A program made the position numbers and the translations under genes. Below are positions 18,234 to 28,011 of a DNA stretch of 64,000 nucleotides, piece after piece. Each line of letters begins with the position of its first letter. The first letter of the stretch is position 1. The notes below the pieces were generated by a model, which worked only from the letters and a program-made list of their open reading frames with translations, had not been told where the DNA came from and did no database searches. The stretch spans positions 124,001-188,000 of the forward strand of contig JALKAW010000002.1 in assembly GCA_023015825.1 (NCBI GenBank). The letters are read 5' to 3'. The DNA is from Flavobacteriaceae bacterium S0862. Its GTDB lineage: Bacteria; Bacteroidota; Bacteroidia; Flavobacteriales; Flavobacteriaceae.

Positions 18234-19511
18234 ATGAAGTATTTTTTGCCCTTACTATTTATTCTCCTTTTCTCAAATAAAGGATTATCTCAAGTAGATA
18301 GCACTTCTGTTAAGACAAGTCAACAAGATTCTATCAAAAAAGCAGAGTTCTTAAGGAGTATTGGCAATGGTTACTTTCCTACTAAATACATAAATATTGA
18401 TTTAAGGTATTTAATAAAATATAACCAATATGAAGGATTTAGAACTGGTTTGGGAGGTGTCACAAATACTGAGTTTTCATCTAATTTTAGATTGCAAGGT
18501 TATACCGTTTATGGTTTTCTAGACCACAATTTTAAATATAGTTTTGGTGGTGGCTTTAAAGTAGCAAAAAAGACAAACACCTGGATTAACCTAACATACA
18601 CCAGTGATTTACAAGAAACAGGAAGCTCAAATTTTTTAACAGATAAGCGTTTCTTTCAATTTTTTGAGCCTCGATTAATTAATATCGATTTGTTTCATAA
18701 ATATGTTTCTAAAACAATATCTATTGAGCACCAATTACTTCCAAAAGTCATAACCGAAACTGAACTTGGCGTGAGTAAAATAACTCCAACCTATAATTAT
18801 ACTTTTAACCTAGGCTCTCAAGGAAGTTTTAATAGTTACGATTTAACCTTGTTTAAAACCTCATGGCAATGGAATCCTTTTAGTGATTTTGAATATACCG
18901 ATAATGGTATTGACGAAACTACTATAGGTTATCCAAAATTTACGCTTCAGTACACCAAAAGTTTAGCAAATGTATTAGGTGGTGATTTAAGTTTTTCGAA
19001 ATTAGATTTTAGAACCATTCAAAAATTCAATTACAAAAATAATGCCTCTACCGAATTAGTTTTAACCACAGGCATAACAAGTGAAAACACACCACTTACC
19101 CACATGTACCATGCATATCCCAATAATGTGAATAAAGAAACAATATGGAATAGATTTTCTGTAGCAGGTACCAATAGTTTTGAAACCATGTATTTTAATG
19201 AGTTCTTTTCAGATTCGTTTGCTACCTTTCAAATAAAACATGCTTTTGCGCCATTCAATATCTCACCATGGTTTAAACCTCAGCTCGTTTTAATTTCTCG
19301 ATTGGCCCTTGGAACCATGAAAGATACATATAGACATGAAGGTATTGATTTTAACACACTTGATAAAGGGTTTACAGAGTCTGGACTAGAAATAAACAAA
19401 TTGTTTTTTGGTTTTGGCTTAAGTTTCGCTTATCGTTATGGTGCTTATCATTTACCAAATCTTGAAGATAACATCGCCATTAAATTTACTTTTAATATTA
19501 GTCTAGATTAA
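18234..19511 (+). CDS. Short DUF5686-like outer-membrane barrel
   Basis: Predicted outer-membrane protein of 425 residues from the ATG at 18234. That start gives a signal peptide (MKYFLPLLFILLFSNKGLSQ); the TTG at 18177 would run through the frr terminator. The body is alternating hydrophobic strands, and the region around NTLDKGFTESGLEINKLFF resembles the C-terminal barrel of DUF5686 proteins. Those are usually about 800 residues with a carboxypeptidase-regulatory-like domain in front, which is missing here. Assignment to the family is by eye. No specific function can be given. Confidence 0.65.
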   Translation: MKYFLPLLFILLFSNKGLSQVDSTSVKTSQQDSIKKAEFLRSIGNGYFPTKYINIDLRYLIKYNQYEGFRTGLGGVTNTEFSSNFRLQGYTVYGFLDHNFKYSFGGGFKVAKKTNTWINLTYTSDLQETGSSNFLTDKRFFQFFEPRLINIDLFHKYVSKTISIEHQLLPKVITETELGVSKITPTYNYTFNLGSQGSFNSYDLTLFKTSWQWNPFSDFEYTDNGIDETTIGYPKFTLQYTKSLANVLGGDLSFSKLDFRTIQKFNYKNNASTELVLTTGITSENTPLTHMYHAYPNNVNKETIWNRFSVAGTNSFETMYFNEFFSDSFATFQIKHAFAPFNISPWFKPQLVLISRLALGTMKDTYRHEGIDFNTLDKGFTESGLEINKLFFGFGLSFAYRYGAYHLPNLEDNIAIKFTFNISLD

Positions 19512-19558
19512 TACTATTAAATCCTTGTATTTTAGGAGAAGAATCTATTCATTTTATC

Positions 19559-19566
19559 TACCTTTG
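19559..19566 (+). promoter_or_regulatory. -7 box of the MMPL transporter gene
   Basis: TACCTTTG matches TAnnTTTG exactly, 17 bases before the ATG. Confidence 0.45.
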
Positions 19567-19583
19567 CAGCCATTAATTTTGCT

Positions 19584-21980
19584 ATGACAAAACTTTTTTC
19601 AGTTGGTTTTTGGGAGGCTATTGCTAGATTAATTCTTAGAAATAGAATTGGAATTATTCTAGTTGTAATTTCTGCAACAGTCTTTTTTAGTTTACAATGG
19701 GGAAAAATGCGCTTTACCTATACCGAAGCAAATTTATTGCCTGATGAACATAGTGTAAACTTAGAGTATAATTCATTTTTAGAAACTTTTGGTGAAGAAG
19801 GTAATTTAATAGTTCTTGGTATTAAGGATTCTTCTCTTTTTACTGTTGAGAACTTAAATGCATGGAATAAACTATCAACTAGCTTTAAATCTAACAAAGA
19901 AGTCGAAACAGTTATTTCTATTTACGATCTTCAAAAATTAGTGAAGAACACTCAAAAAGAGCAGTTTGATCTTGAACCGTTTATAAAGGATTCCATTAGC
20001 AATGTTAATGAACTTAAAGAGTTGCAAGAGCAGCTCTTTGAGCAGTATCCTTTTTATGATAATTTCTTGTTTAACAAAGACACCAAAACCATTAGGTCTG
20101 CTATATATCTTGAAAAATCAATTGTCAATACTCCTGTAAGAAAAGATTTTATAACTAAGATTCTTATACCAAAAATTGAAGCATTTGAGACTACCTATAA
20201 TCTCGATGTTCGTGTATCTGGGATGCCATACATACGCACATTAAATTCTCAAAATATTATAGACGAAATAAGTCTATTTATTGGTGCAGCTTTATTAGTG
20301 ACTTCCTGCATTTTCTTTTTCTTTTTTAGGTCTTTTAGAGCCACCTTTATTTCAATGTTTGTAGTGCTTATTGGCGTAATGTGGACCTTTGGTATTATTG
20401 GTTTATTAGAATATGAAATTACTGTACTTACAGCTTTAATTCCGCCTTTGATTATCGTTATTGGTATACCTAACTGTATATTTTTAATTAATAAATATCA
20501 GCATGAAGTAAACAAACATGGTAACAAGGCAAAGTCTTTACAGCGTGTAATTACTAAAATTGGAAATGCCACTTTAATGACCAACGTAACTACTGCGTCT
20601 GGTTTTGCAACCTTTATTATTACCGAAAGTAAATTGCTAAAAGAGTTTGGTACCGTTGCTTCACTTAGTATTCTTGGTATTTTTCTGCTATGTCTTCTTA
20701 TTATTCCTATTATTTATAGTTATATGCCAATGCCAAAAGACAAGCATTTAGAGCATTTAAATAAGCGTTGGATAAATGGGTTTGTTGATTGGATGGAAAA
20801 CATGGTAAGGCATAGAAAAATTACTATTTATGTAACTGCATTAATCTTGTTAATTGCTAGTATTATTGGTATTTATCAAATAAAAATATCTGGTAGTTTA
20901 ATTGAAGATATGCCAAAAAAGGCTGCGTTTTTTGAGGATATTCGCTTTTTTGAAGAAGAATTTAATGGCATTATGCCATTAGAAATTATGGTAAATACCA
21001 ATCGCAAAAAGGGAGTTATGAAACTCTCTACATTAAAACGAATGAACGATCTTGAAGAGCTCATTATTGAAACGCCTGAACTTTCAAAACCCATTTCTGT
21101 TGTTAGTTTGGTAAAATACTCGAAGCAAGCTTATTATAATGGCAACCTAAAATATTATCAGTTACCTACATCTCAGGAAAATAGCTTTATTCTATCCTAT
21201 GCAAAAAATTCTTCAAGTGATGTAGATCTGCTTAAAAACTTTGTAGATTCTACTGGACAATATGCTAGAATTACCACGTTTATGAAAGATACTGGTATAG
21301 ATAAGATGGAACGAATTGAAGACAATCTTCGCACAAAAATTGATAAAATATTTCCTAAAGATAGATACGATGTTATTATTACTGGAAAAGCGTATTTATT
21401 TCAAAAGGGAACCAAGTATCTAGTAAATAACCTCATCTTATCCTTATCGTTAGCCATTTTCTTAATTTCACTTTTTATGGCTTATATGTTTAGGTCATTT
21501 AGAATGATAATTGTGTCGTTAATTCCTAACTTATTACCATTGCTTATTACAGCTGGTTTAATGGGTTATTTGGGCGTACCTATAAAACCTTCCACAATCT
21601 TAGTGTTTAGTATTGCGTTCGGTATTTCTGTAGACGATACTATCCATTTCCTAGCAAAATACAGACAAGAATTGCAAGCAAATCATTGGAGAATTAAAAA
21701 ATCGGTATACGCAGCATTAAGAGAAACTGGTGTCAGTATGTTCTATACCTCTATTGTATTATTCTTTGGGTTTTCAGTATTTATAATATCAAATTTTGGT
21801 GGCACAGTAGCACTTGGTGCTTTGGTATCTGGAACATTATTATTCGCTATGTTAGCCAATTTATTATTGTTACCATCTCTTTTATTATCATTAGAAAGAA
21901 GTATTGCCAACAAAGAGGTTTTAAAAGAACCTCATTTTAGAATTATTCCAGATGAAGAAGATAAAAATGCCGATAAATAA
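19584..21980 (+). CDS. MMPL/RND-superfamily transporter
   Basis: Inner-membrane transporter of 798 residues with two repeated halves. Each half has one N-terminal helix (about 15-35 and 405-425), a large extracytoplasmic domain, and a cluster of five helices (about 225-375 and 615-775). This is the 12-helix MMPL/SSD-like plan. The second cluster holds AFGISVDDTIHFLAKYR, with the acidic pair typical of proton-driven RND relatives. It appears to be alone, without a membrane-fusion protein. Lipid or hydrophobic substrate export is likely for the family, but the substrate is unknown. Confidence 0.88.
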   Translation: MTKLFSVGFWEAIARLILRNRIGIILVVISATVFFSLQWGKMRFTYTEANLLPDEHSVNLEYNSFLETFGEEGNLIVLGIKDSSLFTVENLNAWNKLSTSFKSNKEVETVISIYDLQKLVKNTQKEQFDLEPFIKDSISNVNELKELQEQLFEQYPFYDNFLFNKDTKTIRSAIYLEKSIVNTPVRKDFITKILIPKIEAFETTYNLDVRVSGMPYIRTLNSQNIIDEISLFIGAALLVTSCIFFFFFRSFRATFISMFVVLIGVMWTFGIIGLLEYEITVLTALIPPLIIVIGIPNCIFLINKYQHEVNKHGNKAKSLQRVITKIGNATLMTNVTTASGFATFIITESKLLKEFGTVASLSILGIFLLCLLIIPIIYSYMPMPKDKHLEHLNKRWINGFVDWMENMVRHRKITIYVTALILLIASIIGIYQIKISGSLIEDMPKKAAFFEDIRFFEEEFNGIMPLEIMVNTNRKKGVMKLSTLKRMNDLEELIIETPELSKPISVVSLVKYSKQAYYNGNLKYYQLPTSQENSFILSYAKNSSSDVDLLKNFVDSTGQYARITTFMKDTGIDKMERIEDNLRTKIDKIFPKDRYDVIITGKAYLFQKGTKYLVNNLILSLSLAIFLISLFMAYMFRSFRMIIVSLIPNLLPLLITAGLMGYLGVPIKPSTILVFSIAFGISVDDTIHFLAKYRQELQANHWRIKKSVYAALRETGVSMFYTSIVLFFGFSVFIISNFGGTVALGALVSGTLLFAMLANLLLLPSLLLSLERSIANKEVLKEPHFRIIPDEEDKNADK

Positions 21981-21995
21981 TTTAGAGGAATGCCT

Positions 21996-22003
21996 TATCT
22001 TTG
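21996..22003 (+). promoter_or_regulatory. -7 box of asnS
   Basis: TATCTTTG matches TAnnTTTG exactly, 20 bases before the asnS ATG. Confidence 0.45.
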
Positions 22004-22023
22004 CAGCTTAAATTAAATAAACC

Positions 22024-23457
22024 ATGAAATTAAGTACCGTTTCAGAATTACTATCGCAAGAAACCACATTAATAGATGTAGAAGTTAAAGGTTGGGTTAG
22101 AACCTTTAGAGCCAATCGTTTTATCGCTCTAAATGATGGATCTACTATCAATAATATTCAATGTGTAGTAGATTTTGAAAATACTGATGAAGCTATTCTT
22201 AAAAGAATTACTACTGGAGCAGCGGTCTACATTAAAGGCTTATTAGTTGAAAGTCAAGGTAAAGGTCAAAATGTCGAAGTTCAAGCAACATCGATAGAGA
22301 TTTTAGGAGATTCAGACCCAGAAACATATCCTATTCAACCTAAAAAACACTCACTAGAGTTTTTACGTGAAAATGCTCATTTGCGCACCAGAACAAATAC
22401 ATTTAGTGCGGTAATGCGTTTGCGTTCATCATTATCATTTGCAGTTCATAAGTATTTTACTGAGAATGGATTTTATAATATGCATACACCAATTATAACT
22501 GGTAGTGATGCCGAAGGTGCTGGTGAAATGTTTCGAGTGAGTACACTCGATGCTAAAAGCCCACCACTTACTGAAGATGGAAAAGTAGACTATTCCCAAG
22601 ACTTCTTTGGTAAAGAAGCTAATCTTACCGTTTCTGGTCAATTAGAAGCTGAAACCTATGCCATGTCTCTTGGTAAAGTATATACATTTGGACCAACGTT
22701 TAGAGCAGAAAACTCGAATACGTCTCGTCACTTATCAGAGTTTTGGATGATAGAGCCTGAAGTAGCTTTTATGGATTTAGATGGTAATATGGATTTAGCT
22801 GAAGATTTCATGAAATCTGTATTAAATTATGTACTGGAAAACAACAAAGAAGACTTAGCCTTTTTAGAGCAACGTCAAATACAAGAAGATAAATCGAAAC
22901 CTCAAATTGAGCGAAATGAAATGACGCTTACAGACAAGCTAAGGTTTGTTGTAGATAATAACTTTAAAAGAGTTAGCTATACTGAAGCTATTGATATATT
23001 AAGAAATTCTAAACCAAACAAGAAAAAGAAATTTCAATATTTAATTGATGAATGGGGAGCAGATTTACAAAGTGAGCATGAACGGTTTTTAGTTGAAAAA
23101 CACTTTAAATGTCCCGTAATCTTATTTGATTATCCCGCGAACATCAAAGCATTCTATATGCGCTTGAATGAGGATGAAAAAACAGTTCGCGCTATGGATA
23201 TTTTATTCCCTGGGATTGGTGAAATAGTAGGTGGAAGTCAGCGTGAAGAACGACTAGAAGTTCTTAAAGAAAAAATGTCAGCTCTAGATATTCCTGAAGA
23301 GGAACTTTGGTGGTATCTAGATTTAAGAAAATTTGGAACAGCTGTGCATTCAGGATTTGGACTAGGTTTTGAGCGTTTAGTAATGTTTGTTACTGGTATG
23401 GGTAACATTAGAGATGTAATTCCTTATCCAAGAACACCACAAAATGCTGAGTTCTAA
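22024..23457 (+). CDS. asnS: Asparaginyl-tRNA synthetase
   Basis: Class IIb aminoacyl-tRNA synthetase of 477 residues that charges tRNA-Asn, whose gene is also in this window. An OB-fold anticodon-binding domain covers about 1-110. The catalytic domain has motif 2 around [12 protein letters not shown] and motif 3 at [15 protein letters not shown], followed by [10 protein letters not shown] at the C terminus. The absence of a long insertion and the AsnRS-type [11 protein letters not shown] segment favour AsnRS over AspRS. It has its own -7 box and a terminator downstream. Confidence 0.96.
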   Translation: MKLSTVSELLSQETTLIDVEVKGWVRTFRANRFIALNDGSTINNIQCVVDFENTDEAILKRITTGAAVYIKGLLVESQGKGQNVEVQATSIEILGDSDPETYPIQPKKHSLEFLRENAHLRTRTNTFSAVMRLRSSLSFAVHKYFTENGFYNMHTPIITGSDAEGAGEMFRVSTLDAKSPPLTEDGKVDYSQDFFGKEANLTVSGQLEAETYAMSLGKVYTFGPTFRAENSNTSRHLSEFWMIEPEVAFMDLDGNMDLAEDFMKSVLNYVLENNKEDLAFLEQRQIQEDKSKPQIERNEMTLTDKLRFVVDNNFKRVSYTEAIDILRNSKPNKKKKFQYLIDEWGADLQSEHERFLVEKHFKCPVILFDYPANIKAFYMRLNEDEKTVRAMDILFPGIGEIVGGSQREERLEVLKEKMSALDIPEEELWWYLDLRKFGTAVHSGFGLGFERLVMFVTGMGNIRDVIPYPRTPQNAEF

Positions 23458-23481
23458 TTTTTAATAAAATATATTTAAATA

Positions 23482-23522
23482 AAACAATCTTCGTTCTAAC
23501 ATAATGTAGATTGTTTTTTTTA
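23482..23522 (+). terminator. Intrinsic terminator after asnS
   Basis: The 9-bp stem AAACAATCT (23482-23490) with AGATTGTTT (23508-23516) and a T-run lies 24 bases after the asnS stop. The 17-base loop makes it weaker than the other terminators here. Confidence 0.7.
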
Positions 23523-23548
23523 TTTTTACTCTAAACCCAAATAACACA

Positions 23549-25003
23549 ATGCTTAAGCAGTATTTACAATTTAAATTATCTCAAAAATTATCGCCTCAGC
23601 AAATCCAGCTGATGAAATTAATTCAGTTACCTACACAAGCTTTTGAACAGAGATTAAAACAAGAATTGGAAGAAAACCCTGCTCTTGAAAGTGGCAAAGA
23701 TAAAACAGATGAACTTGATGATGATTTCGACAATACAGAAGATTATAACGATAGTGAATCAATAAATGCTGAAGACATCAACGTTGATGAATATTTAAGC
23801 GATGATGAGATTCCTGATTATAGAATGCAGGCAAACAATTATAGCATTGATGATGAAGACAAAAGTGTGCCTTATGCTTCAGGAACATCTTTTACGCAGC
23901 ATTTAAAATCACAATTAAACACATTTAGACTCGACGATGAAGAGGAGCAAATCGCTTTGTTCTTAGTAGGCAGTGTGGATGAAAGTGGCTATATAAGACG
24001 CGAGCTTTCAGATATTATGGACGATTTGGCTTTTACGCAAAATGTTTATACTACCGAAGATAAAATTGAAAATGTACTTTCCATAGTACAACAATTAGAT
24101 CCAGCTGGTGTTGCCGCAAGAGATTTACAAGAATGTTTAAGCATACAATTACACCGTAAAACGCCTACGCCAAACATTGAATTGGCTCAAAAAATTATAG
24201 ACAAAGCGTTTGAACAGTTTACAAAAAAACATTACAAAAAGCTACTACATAAGTTTGATATTACCGAAGAACAACTAAAAGATGCCATTCATGAAATTGA
24301 ACGCTTAAACCCTAAACCTGGTGGTTCTTTTTCGGGGAACACTAGAATTGTTGAGCATGTGGTACCCGATTTTACCATCAAAATTGTTGATGGCGAATTA
24401 GAGTTGACGCTCAATGGGAGAAATGCTCCAGAACTCCATGTATCTAGAGAATATAATAATATGCTTAAAGGTTATAAAGAGTCTAAAGACAAATCTAAAT
24501 CTCAAAAAGATGCAGTACTCTTTATAAAACAAAAACTGGATGCTGCAAAATGGTTTATTGATGCCATTAGGCAACGACAGCAAACGCTCTTTATTACTAT
24601 GAGTGCTATTATGCATTATCAAAAAGAGTATTTTTTAACTGGTGATGAACGTAAGTTAAAACCAATGATTTTAAAAGATATAGCAGACGAAATTGAGATG
24701 GATGTGTCTACAGTTTCGAGAGTGGCCAATAGTAAATATGTCGATACACCCTATGGTACAAAATTGATTAAAGAGTTCTTTAGTGAGTCCATGAAGAACG
24801 ATCAAGGAGAAGATGTTTCCACTAGAGAGATTAAAAAAATATTGGAAACTGTTATTGAAGAGGAAAACAAAAAGAAACCTCTAACTGATGAAAAACTTGC
24901 TGCAATTTTAAAAGAAAAAGGTTATCCAATCGCAAGACGTACAGTAGCCAAATACCGTGAACAATTGGACATTCCAGTGGCTAGATTAAGAAAAGAAATT
25001 TAA
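23549..25003 (+). CDS. rpoN: RNA polymerase sigma-54 factor RpoN
   Basis: Alternative sigma factor of 484 residues that directs polymerase to -24/-12 promoters and needs AAA+ activators. The Gln-rich activator-contact region is at the N terminus (KLSPQQIQLMKLIQLPT). An acidic stretch at about 50-105 is typical of region II. The core-binding domain is central, and the RpoN box ARRTVAKYRE sits at 462-471 near the C terminus. A near -7 box (TATTTTTA at 23521) lies before the start. The PAP2-like gene begins one base after the stop. Confidence 0.96.
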   Translation: MLKQYLQFKLSQKLSPQQIQLMKLIQLPTQAFEQRLKQELEENPALESGKDKTDELDDDFDNTEDYNDSESINAEDINVDEYLSDDEIPDYRMQANNYSIDDEDKSVPYASGTSFTQHLKSQLNTFRLDDEEEQIALFLVGSVDESGYIRRELSDIMDDLAFTQNVYTTEDKIENVLSIVQQLDPAGVAARDLQECLSIQLHRKTPTPNIELAQKIIDKAFEQFTKKHYKKLLHKFDITEEQLKDAIHEIERLNPKPGGSFSGNTRIVEHVVPDFTIKIVDGELELTLNGRNAPELHVSREYNNMLKGYKESKDKSKSQKDAVLFIKQKLDAAKWFIDAIRQRQQTLFITMSAIMHYQKEYFLTGDERKLKPMILKDIADEIEMDVSTVSRVANSKYVDTPYGTKLIKEFFSESMKNDQGEDVSTREIKKILETVIEEENKKKPLTDEKLAAILKEKGYPIARRTVAKYREQLDIPVARLRKEI

Positions 25004-25004
25004 A

Positions 25005-25610
25005 ATGAGTGGGTTTTTAAAAAGTATATCTTATATTTTTCATCCTTTATTTATGCCGCTTCTAGGTACCGCTTTCTTTTTCTCTAAGTCGCCTAGATAT
25101 CTCCCTATTGAAATAATTAAAGCAAAACTATTTTCTATAGGAATATTAACTATTGTTTTGCCTATTTTACTTTATTTACTTTTAAAAACTTTGAAAAAAG
25201 TTGAAACAGTAAACCTTCCAACAACAAAAGAGCGTATTTTACCCTTGGCTCTTAACTGCATTATCATTTTTTTAGTTTTACAACGTGTGTTACCTCAAAA
25301 TGAACTTATAGAATTATACTGTTTTTTTATAGGAATATTGTTATCTACCCTAGCTTGTTTAATGTTGGCAATATTAAAGTTTAAGCCAAGTATCCATATG
25401 GTAGCAGCTGGTGGAGTAATTTTGTTTTTTATTGGAATTAGTATTCATTACCATATAAATATAAATGGGTCAATAATACTTATGTGTGTTATTGCTGGAG
25501 CCATAGGAACGTCTAGATTGCATTTAAATGCACATAATAATATAGAGCTATTAATTGGATTATTTATTGGAATGATTCCTCAAATAATTATGCTTAACTA
25601 CTGGTTATAA
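25005..25610 (+). CDS. PAP2-like membrane protein
   Basis: Small polytopic membrane protein of 201 residues with about six hydrophobic segments. Its polar residues fit a divergent phosphatidic-acid-phosphatase type 2 active site. KERILP at about 80-85 stands for the K-R-P motif, PSIH for PSGH, and SRLHLNAHNNIE for SRxxxxxHxxxD. This suggests a lipid or isoprenoid phosphate phosphatase relative, but Gly is replaced by Ile in PSGH and Asp by Glu in the last motif. Activity may be altered. It is co-transcribed with rpoN and overlaps the stop of the convergent PorT-like gene through the palindrome TTATAA. Confidence 0.6.
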   Translation: MSGFLKSISYIFHPLFMPLLGTAFFFSKSPRYLPIEIIKAKLFSIGILTIVLPILLYLLLKTLKKVETVNLPTTKERILPLALNCIIIFLVLQRVLPQNELIELYCFFIGILLSTLACLMLAILKFKPSIHMVAAGGVILFFIGISIHYHININGSIILMCVIAGAIGTSRLHLNAHNNIELLIGLFIGMIPQIIMLNYWL

Positions 25611-26306
25611 AATATATAACATAATGCCAATTTTTAGCATTTTAACATCCAAGTTGTCATCATCGATTTGAGCTTTAGAATCAAATATTGAATTTAAGGT
25701 ATAGTGTAAATACGCATTCCAGGAGTCGTATCCAATGGCAAAAGTAAGTCCGTATTGTAATTGGTTAAAGTCCGTAATATTGTTGTTCTTTATTTGCTCT
25801 GATGCATTTTTAAATTTTGTATTTGAAGCAAATACATATCCCAATTTTATACCTGAATAAATTCTCCAAAATTTATAGGTACTTGCCGTAGACGTACGCC
25901 AACGAAATTCTAAAGGAATCTCTACAAGATGTTGTACAAACTTATTTTTAGTGAATTCCGAGTTATCTAAAATCGCATACGTATAAGTATCATTTTGCGC
26001 TTTTGATATTAATAGATTATGGTTTATAGAGTTTGTAGAATAACCCAACCCAATACCAATAGCTACATTGCGTCGCTTATTAATTGGCATATCTTTCATT
26101 AATCCTACGTGAAAACCACTTGAAAAACCGTTTTGACGCATCCCATTTGGCATACTCGTCAAAGTATTATATGTAACCCCAAAATAGTATTGATCTTCTT
26201 TATACTTGTGATCTAAGCTGTCAATAACTTGTACATTGTTTACCTCTTGAGCAAAAACAAGTTGCATACAGAATAATGCCAAAACAAAAAATAACAATCG
26301 TTTCAT
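25605..26306 (-). CDS. PorT-family outer-membrane beta-barrel protein
   Basis: Exported barrel protein of 233 residues from the ATG at 26306, which gives a signal peptide (MKRLLFFVLALFCMQLVFAQ). Ten further upstream codons are possible but would overlap the promoter. The rest has short amphipathic strands and resembles PorT-like proteins found beside ExbB/ExbD clusters in flavobacteria. PorT of Porphyromonas is linked to type IX secretion, but this family is broad and the role here is uncertain. A -7 box at 26323-26330 and the terminator at 26340-26366 suggest it is transcribed apart from the exbD genes. Confidence 0.75.
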   Translation of the reverse strand: MKRLLFFVLALFCMQLVFAQEVNNVQVIDSLDHKYKEDQYYFGVTYNTLTSMPNGMRQNGFSSGFHVGLMKDMPINKRRNVAIGIGLGYSTNSINHNLLISKAQNDTYTYAILDNSEFTKNKFVQHLVEIPLEFRWRTSTASTYKFWRIYSGIKLGYVFASNTKFKNASEQIKNNNITDFNQLQYGLTFAIGYDSWNAYLHYTLNSIFDSKAQIDDDNLDVKMLKIGIMLYIL

Positions 26307-26322
26307 AATAGATACAATAATA

Positions 26323-26330
26323 CAAATATA
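26323..26330 (-). promoter_or_regulatory. -7 box of the PorT-like gene
   Basis: Reads TATATTTG on the minus strand, an exact match, 17 bases before the start. It lies just downstream of the exbD terminator. Confidence 0.5.
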
Positions 26331-26339
26331 ACGCAAAAG

Positions 26340-26366
26340 AAAAGCACTCTAGTTTAGAGTGCTTTT
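26340..26366 (-). terminator. Intrinsic terminator of the exbB-exbD operon
   Basis: The 11-bp perfect stem AAAGCACTCTA with TAGAGTGCTTT and a 3-base loop is followed on the minus strand by a T-rich run. It lies 35 bases past the exbD stop. Confidence 0.88.
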
Positions 26367-26400
26367 CAATATTATCTAACAAATTAAGATTATTTTCTAA

Positions 26401-26880
26401 TTAATTATTATTAGAAACATCTCCTTGAGTTGTGGTATAATTAAGTTTTAAAGCATTTGCTTTTCTAAGTTCCTGCTTGATATCACCAACAATTCCCATA
26501 TTTGCTTCTTTATCAACTCTCAAAGAGGTTGTTAAATAAGGGATTTCCTCTTCTCTTTTAGAAGCACGTTCTGCTGCAATAAATGCTTGAATATCAGTCA
26601 CTTGAGCAAATTTGTCGTTTAATTGAATTCTAGCTTCATCACCATATTTTGCTTTATAGGAGCTACTTGGTTTACCAACATAGATATACATTACCAAATT
26701 TTTCTTTTCAAGTTTTTCAATTTGATCAGCGCTTGGTAATCTATTTTCAATCATAAGCGTATCTTCTCTCATTACAGTAGCTACCATAAAAAAGAATAAT
26801 AGCATAAATACAATATCTGGCAATGATGCTGTATTTACCGCTGGTAAATCGCCTCCTTTTTTCTTTTTAAACTTAGACAT
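26401..26880 (-). CDS. exbD: ExbD/TolR-family transport protein (second copy)
   Basis: Single-pass inner-membrane protein of 159 residues. The N terminus is Lys-rich and cytoplasmic. One helix spans about 19-38 (LPDIVFMLLFFFMVATVM), with the Asp needed for proton coupling at its start. A periplasmic domain follows. ExbD/TolR works with the ExbB/TolQ proton channel to energise outer-membrane processes. Two different exbD genes in a row are common in flavobacteria. It is the last gene of the cluster, 29 bases after the first exbD. Confidence 0.9.
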   Translation of the reverse strand: MSKFKKKKGGDLPAVNTASLPDIVFMLLFFFMVATVMREDTLMIENRLPSADQIEKLEKKNLVMYIYVGKPSSSYKAKYGDEARIQLNDKFAQVTDIQAFIAAERASKREEEIPYLTTSLRVDKEANMGIVGDIKQELRKANALKLNYTTTQGDVSNNN

Positions 26881-26909
26881 ATTATTATGTTGTATTAAGT
26901 TTTATATTA

Positions 26910-27533
26910 TTATTTTAGTACTTCAGAAAGTTTTTGAGGGTATTCCTTTTTTATTTGATCTATTACCTCTTCTAACTTTTTCCTATTTCCAGGCCAATTC
27001 ACGTCTTTATAGTTTTTTTGCATTTCTATAAAGTTCATGTCTCTAAAACCTTGTTGAGGCCCTATTTCTAAAGCTCTTCTATTTCTTAACTCATTATAAG
27101 CACCTACCAATTCGTTTTGAACTGAGATGTAAGCCTTATAAGATGTTTCTCTATTATTTGCTAAGGAAATAATTGCTTTGTCTGGATGATCTGATGAGTT
27201 TGGGTCTCTTTTCCCTTTGCAGTAATCACATTTTTGACCATCTGCATTTTCACCTCCACCATTGTCTAAAAACTCAACAGCTGCTGCTCTTAAGTCTTTA
27301 AGCTCCATCAACTCATCTTCAACAAGCAACTGATCCTTACCATTTAACAATACTGTAAATATATTTTTCTGCTTAATAACTACATCCTCTTCAGATTCTT
27401 CCATTGGAGGTAGCTTTCTGCTAATTCCAGAATCTTTTTCCATGGTAGTAGTTACTAAGAAAAATATTAACAGTAAGAAAGCAATGTCGGCCATAGAGCC
27501 TGCATTAACTTCTGGTGCTGATCTTTTTGCCAT
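26910..27533 (-). CDS. exbD: ExbD/TolR-family transport protein with periplasmic CxxC
   Basis: ExbD/TolR homologue of 207 residues. The transmembrane helix is at about 16-33 (MADIAFLLLIFFLVTTTM), with the conserved Asp at its start. The periplasmic part is longer than usual and includes a stretch with KCDYCKGKRD at about residues 101-110. This CxxC could form a disulfide or bind metal. The related downstream ExbD lacks it. It starts five bases after the small membrane protein's stop and is probably in one complex with that protein and ExbB. Confidence 0.9.
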   Translation of the reverse strand: MAKRSAPEVNAGSMADIAFLLLIFFLVTTTMEKDSGISRKLPPMEESEEDVVIKQKNIFTVLLNGKDQLLVEDELMELKDLRAAAVEFLDNGGGENADGQKCDYCKGKRDPNSSDHPDKAIISLANNRETSYKAYISVQNELVGAYNELRNRRALEIGPQQGFRDMNFIEMQKNYKDVNWPGNRKKLEEVIDQIKKEYPQKLSEVLK

Positions 27534-27537
27534 AATA

Positions 27538-27984
27538 TTACTTAATCATTTTTTTAATTCCTGTGAACAGCATAATTCCAACTGCTATAAATACTAAAAA
27601 GTAGAATAGGTACAATCCTGCCCCTACTAATTGCGAATTACCTGCTGTTAAAACTTCACCATCTCTTAAAGGTGTTTCTACACCATTAGCAAATCCAAAA
27701 TATGCTACTAAAGCTAAAGCTACAAAAGCTCCAACATTAGTTAAGGTCTTTTTTAATGTTGCTGGATTAGAAAACATTTGTTTTACTGAAAACACTACAA
27801 CTAAAAATACCATTATTCCTAATATAAGGTACGCTATGTACATAAAAGGTGATACTATGCTATCTTGTAAATCAGGCGTAGTTTCAAGAGCTTCATCTCC
27901 TGCTCCAATAATTCTTATAAGAAAGAATATTGAAATAACTCCAACTATTGCTGCAACAAGTTTTATTATTTTTTGCAAATTCAT
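27538..27984 (-). CDS. Four-helix membrane protein of the Exb cluster
   Basis: Hypothetical inner-membrane protein of 148 residues with four predicted helices (about 8-24, 47-66, 82-100 and 122-142). I do not recognise a named domain. It always needs to be read with its neighbours: exbB lies 27 bases upstream and exbD begins five bases downstream. It is therefore likely a subunit or assembly factor of this flavobacterial energy-transducing complex. That role is inferred from position only. Confidence 0.75.
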   Translation of the reverse strand: MNLQKIIKLVAAIVGVISIFFLIRIIGAGDEALETTPDLQDSIVSPFMYIAYLILGIMVFLVVVFSVKQMFSNPATLKKTLTNVGAFVALALVAYFGFANGVETPLRDGEVLTAGNSQLVGAGLYLFYFLVFIAVGIMLFTGIKKMIK

Positions 27985-28011
27985 AATCTATAAAGATTTT
28001 AGTTGTTGTTA

